From positions 1 through 33,157 of the forward strand of contig NZ_JMHT01000020.1 of NCBI RefSeq assembly GCF_001905655.1: a stretch of 33,157 nt of DNA. Reading direction: 5' to 3'. The translations under genes and the position numbers were made by a program. The stretch comes from Mycobacterium sp. ST-F2 (GTDB taxonomy: Bacteria; Actinomycetota; Actinomycetes; Mycobacteriales; Mycobacteriaceae). Under the pieces are notes generated by a model that worked only from the letters and a program-made list of their open reading frames with translations, did not search any database and was not told the DNA's origin. Below, one piece after another: positions 32,429 to 33,157 of this stretch; position 1 is the first letter of the stretch; each line of letters opens with the position of its first letter.

Positions 32429-33157
<729 letters not shown>

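Overview
The window looks like chromosomal DNA from a mycobacterium, most likely a rapid grower of the Mycolicibacterium type. GC content is high and GTG starts are frequent. The block DUF1707 gene - DUF5318 gene - ponA1 - GT87 - (SRPBCC, two membrane proteins) - rpsF - ssb - rpsR - rplI - dnaB follows the order I know from the M. tuberculosis region Rv0048c-Rv0058. DnaB carries two inteins at sites used in mycobacteria. The species call is inference.

Left arm (1-7958) is accessory and scarred. It opens with the 3' part of an IS3-family element whose right end cuts a divergent LysR regulator after about 45 codons. Next come the former partner of that regulator (a RraA/HMG-aldolase-like gene), a patatin-like lipase, a SigH-like ECF sigma factor behind a DUF417 (RclC-like) membrane protein, a secreted cutinase, a flavodoxin-fold oxidoreductase, two long stretches without a clear gene, and a C-terminal stump of pdxS. 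Three copies of a TGTAC-N6-GTACA dyad lie in this arm, one close upstream of the flavodoxin gene, which suggests one shared regulator.

Core (7959-20980) is housekeeping: peptidoglycan synthesis (PonA1), a polyprenyl-sugar-dependent membrane glycosyltransferase, small ribosomal proteins with SSB, and the replicative helicase. The dnaB upstream region holds a perfect match to the mycobacterial LexA box 30 bp before the start, and further upstream four same-direction TCCAC motifs that resemble DnaA boxes. DnaB intein 1 (138 residues) interrupts the Walker A motif and has the features of a class 3 intein (Ala1, W67, C117, T136). Intein 2 (424 residues) is a class 1 intein with a LAGLIDADG endonuclease.

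Right arm (20992-33157) is made of small regulator-plus-enzyme modules. These are a MerR/GyrI-like regulator divergent from a SnoaL-SDR pair, an ArsR - AHSA1 - TIGR03086 operon with two copies of a dyad operator, a secreted coiled-coil protein with a LAS-like C-terminal domain, a DUF445 - DUF4393 (Abi-alpha) pair, an AraC regulator divergent from a NmrA-like/SnoaL pair, a secreted alpha/beta hydrolase whose 3' end overlaps the AraC gene antisense, and the 3' part of gap (GAPDH), which runs off the right edge.
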